Shown piece after piece: positions 62,317-64,000 of a stretch of 64,000 bases of DNA (positions are counted from its first letter, which is position 1; every line of letters starts with the position of its first letter). Source of the stretch: JACCZH01 sp963729445 (lineage in GTDB: Bacteria; Chloroflexota; Chloroflexia; Thermomicrobiales; CFX8); assembly GCA_963729445.1 (NCBI GenBank), contig CAVSNU010000003.1, positions 1,116,001 through 1,180,000 on the forward strand. Reading direction: 5' to 3'. The notes beneath the pieces were generated by a model. The model saw only the letters and a list, made by a program, of their open reading frames with translations. It made no database searches and had not been told where the DNA came from. Position numbers and translations under genes: made by a program.

Positions 62317-63237
62317 GTGGTAACGTACACCACGACGAAACGACAATTCCGCATCAGCAGATGGACCCGGGTGCTCTCATTGCTGATCGTGACACTGCTT
62401 TTCAGCGCTTGCATCAATGTGGAGATCGGCTCGGAGTACCGGCTGGACGGCTCTGCGACACACTCTATCCAGATCGCGATCCCGCAGCAACCTGAAGAAG
62501 GCGTGACGACCGCAGAGGTGGCCGAATTTCTGGACGACCTCGAAGAGCAAGCGACTGATGCGGGCTTCGCGTTTTCCCGGACGGAGAGTCAAAGCATCAC
62601 GACCGTGCGCGTTACCGGCACGACCAGCGACGGCCAGGACGCGGGGGCTTCGATCAACGGGCTCATTAACGCGACCGGATTGAACGCGGCGCCAGGCGTC
62701 GCCGCGCCGTTCCGTGGCACGTTCACGCGCGAAACCGGGGCCATCGGGGGAACAATCTATGATCTCAGTCTGACAGTCGACGGGCAGATGTTGTTCGAGA
62801 GCATTGCCGTGGCCGCGACCGACGACCAGCAAGCTGCCCTGCGAGACGCCCTGACCATGTACTACGTTGCGACGCTCCCGGGCGATATCAGCGAGACGAC
62901 CGGCGAACGCGTGGACGACAGCACGGTGCGCTGGCAGATTGCACCGGTTGGCGAGACAGCGCTCTACGCGGCCTCGCGCACCGGAGGATCGGGATCAGCC
63001 GCGCTCTTCATCGTCGCGGGGCTGGCCGCCATCGTCGTCGTGATCGTCATTGCCGCCGTCCTCGGCTGGTATCTTGCCCGGCGCAAGCGGCTGGCGAACG
63101 CTCTCGGCAGCCCGCTCCATCGCCTGCCCGGCCAGCGCACCATTACGAAGGAAGGTGAGTGGGTGGCGATCAAGATCGGTGGCCTGACGCGACGGCTCTC
63201 CCGCCCGAAGCCCGACAAGCCGGCAGACGACCGTTAG
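62317..63237 (+). CDS. Lipoprotein with a C-terminal membrane helix
   Basis: This 306-residue protein has a signal/lipobox (LIVTLLFSAC), a globular external domain of about 215 residues beginning INVEIGSEYRLDGSATHSIQIAIP, a membrane helix (AALFIVAGLAAIVVVIVIAAVLGWYL, about 233-258) and a basic cytoplasmic tail. The layout is like the DUF3153 lipoproteins but I am not certain of the family. GTG 62317 is preceded by AAGGAG. Urease genes follow nine bases after its stop, perhaps by chance of order. Confidence 0.65.
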   Translation: MVTYTTTKRQFRISRWTRVLSLLIVTLLFSACINVEIGSEYRLDGSATHSIQIAIPQQPEEGVTTAEVAEFLDDLEEQATDAGFAFSRTESQSITTVRVTGTTSDGQDAGASINGLINATGLNAAPGVAAPFRGTFTRETGAIGGTIYDLSLTVDGQMLFESIAVAATDDQQAALRDALTMYYVATLPGDISETTGERVDDSTVRWQIAPVGETALYAASRTGGSGSAALFIVAGLAAIVVVIVIAAVLGWYLARRKRLANALGSPLHRLPGQRTITKEGEWVAIKIGGLTRRLSRPKPDKPADDR

Positions 63238-63246
63238 GAGCTTCTC

Positions 63247-63555
63247 GTGGCCTGGAATCCCAAGGAAACCAACCGCTTACTCGTCTTCGCCGCCGCCGAG
63301 CTGGCCAGGAAGCGCAAAGCTCGTGGCCTGAAGCTCAACCACCCGGAGGCCATGGCGCTCCTGACTGATGAGATCTTCGAGGAGGCCCGGGCGGGGCGTC
63401 CCTATGCCGAGGTCGTCGAGCACACGCGAGGGCTCTTACGCCGTGAAGACGTTATGGAGGGGGTGAGCGAGATGCTTGCTGTGGTTCAGGTCGATGCGCT
63501 CTTTCCGGACGGCACCCGGTTGGTGACCGTCAACCGGCCAATTGGTGACGCATGA
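63247..63555 (+). CDS. ureA: Urease subunit gamma
   Basis: This 102-residue structural subunit of nickel urease shows the family blocks TNRLLVFAAAELARKRKARGLKLNHPEAMALL and EVVEHTRGLLRREDVMEGV, and FPDGTRLVTVNRPIG at the end. GTG 63247 has TTAGGAG upstream. The stop overlaps the ureB ATG by four bases. It is the first gene of a ureABC operon that continues beyond the window. Confidence 0.96.
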   Translation: MAWNPKETNRLLVFAAAELARKRKARGLKLNHPEAMALLTDEIFEEARAGRPYAEVVEHTRGLLRREDVMEGVSEMLAVVQVDALFPDGTRLVTVNRPIGDA

Positions 63556-63926
63556 TACCCGGCGAGATCATCCCGGCTCCGGAAGCGGTCGTGATGAACG
63601 ACGGCTTGCCGGTTACCGTTGTTTCCATCACCAACACCGGTCCGGTCGTGGTGCAGCTCACGGCCCATTTCCACGTCTTCGAGGCCAACCCGCGTCTCCG
63701 CTTCGACCGCTGTAAGGCGTACGGGATGCGGCTCGACACCCACGCCAAGGGCGCCGTCAGAATCCAGCCGGGCGAAACCCGCGAGGTACACCTCGTGCCG
63801 ATCGGCGGTAAGCGGGTCGTGCGTGGATTCAACGGCGCGGTCGATGGCGCGCTGGACGACCTGGACAGGGAGACGGCGACCCAACGGCTGGTCGAGCGCG
63901 GTTTCCTGCACGAGCCGGCATCATAA
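63552..63926 (+). CDS. ureB: Urease subunit beta
   Basis: This 124-residue structural subunit has MIPGEIIPAPEAVVMNDGLPV, SITNTGPVVVQLTAHFHVFEANPRLRFDR and RIQPGETREVHLVPIGGKRVVRGFN, all canonical UreB blocks. It overlaps ureA (ATGA) and precedes ureC by 18 bases, with AGGGAGG before the ureC ATG. Confidence 0.96.
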   Translation: MIPGEIIPAPEAVVMNDGLPVTVVSITNTGPVVVQLTAHFHVFEANPRLRFDRCKAYGMRLDTHAKGAVRIQPGETREVHLVPIGGKRVVRGFNGAVDGALDDLDRETATQRLVERGFLHEPAS

Positions 63927-63944
63927 CAAGGGAGGTCCCAGACG

Positions 63945-64000
63945 ATGCCCCGCAACATCGAGCGCGGCGACTACAACCGCATGTATGGGCCGACCACCGG
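63945..64000 (+). CDS. ureC: Urease subunit alpha, start only
   Basis: The first 18 codons read MPRNIERGDYNRMYGPTT, the standard UreC N-terminus, with GGGAGG 9-10 bases upstream. The window ends inside the gene. UreC would carry the two-nickel active site that hydrolyses urea. Confidence 0.93.
   Translation, partial: MPRNIERGDYNRMYGPTT

Noticed and set aside
1..64000. tRNA or rRNA genes
   Set aside because: I looked through the gaps for T-loop-like GGTTCGAATCC segments and rRNA-like blocks and found none.

Overview
The window is a high-GC bacterial chromosome segment, roughly 60-65% GC by eye. Its gene mix points to a Chloroflexota bacterium, probably of the Thermomicrobia (Sphaerobacter/Nitrolancea-like) type: F420-type LLM oxidoreductase, hydantoinase A/B pair, DinB proteins, PrsW with a zinc ribbon, DUF2207, RNHCP protein, MocR regulator, ADP-heptose genes and a urease operon. 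This placement is inferred from gene content and protein style, not from a marker gene. I see no rRNA, tRNA, CRISPR array, prophage or insertion sequence with a transposase.

Layout. 1-5.6 kb: hydantoinase B (broken by two frameshifts), hydantoinase A and a HIT/GalT-like nucleotidyltransferase. 5.7-7.5 kb: accDA. 8-13 kb: a c-type cytochrome lipoprotein behind a strong promoter and long leader, an M42 aminopeptidase, a PucR regulator and a divergent MocR regulator. 13.1-17.5 kb: a degenerate tyrosine recombinase, ADP-ribosylglycohydrolase, SixA phosphatase, MFS transporter and DinB protein. 17.8-25.6 kb: RmlA-like nucleotidyltransferase, a small membrane protein, frameshifted M14 peptidase and PrsW protease, a BNR-type lipoprotein, a VOC protein and a second DinB protein. 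25.9-32.4 kb: small HTH protein with a palindromic operator candidate, a [3Fe-4S]-type ferredoxin, sugar dehydrogenase lipoprotein, serine hydrolase, a repeat island, tandem cold-shock genes and an FAD oxidoreductase. 32.5-38.5 kb: cell-envelope genes (MurJ, RfaE2, RfaE1, zinc-ribbon membrane protein, WecG-type glycosyltransferase, phosphotransferase). 38.5-47.6 kb: DUF2207, exonuclease, RlmN, RNHCP, and a response regulator facing a multi-GAF kinase. 47.8-51.7 kb: polysaccharide ABC exporter, a glycosyltransferase remnant and an epimerase. 52-60 kb: an atypical response regulator, hypothetical proteins, beta-lactamase-like protein, CinA, M16 peptidase and a complete two-component pair. 60-64 kb: LLM oxidoreductase, RSH-like HD protein, lipoprotein and the start of a urease operon (ureA, ureB, ureC cut by the window end).

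The most distinctive feature is the intergenic DNA. At least four non-coding repeat types (a MITE-like element with terminal inverted repeats and a 23-bp hairpin, a GCGCAAT/ATTGCGC palindrome pair, a long 'GTCATCCTGAG' hairpin, and degenerate ~20-bp tandem repeats) recur and nest at about eight loci. One such island separates the two genes of heptose activation. Other points of note are a cold-shock gene duplication that carried along the tail of the neighbouring oxidoreductase gene, a response regulator with Glu in place of the phospho-acceptor Asp, a recombinase lacking most catalytic residues, and four one-base frameshifts in three otherwise intact genes.

Functional themes: cyclic amide and urea nitrogen use (hydantoinase, PucR-type regulator, urease); envelope glycan synthesis and export (RmlA, RfaE1/E2, WecG, MurJ, Wzm/Wzt, epimerase); and signal transduction.
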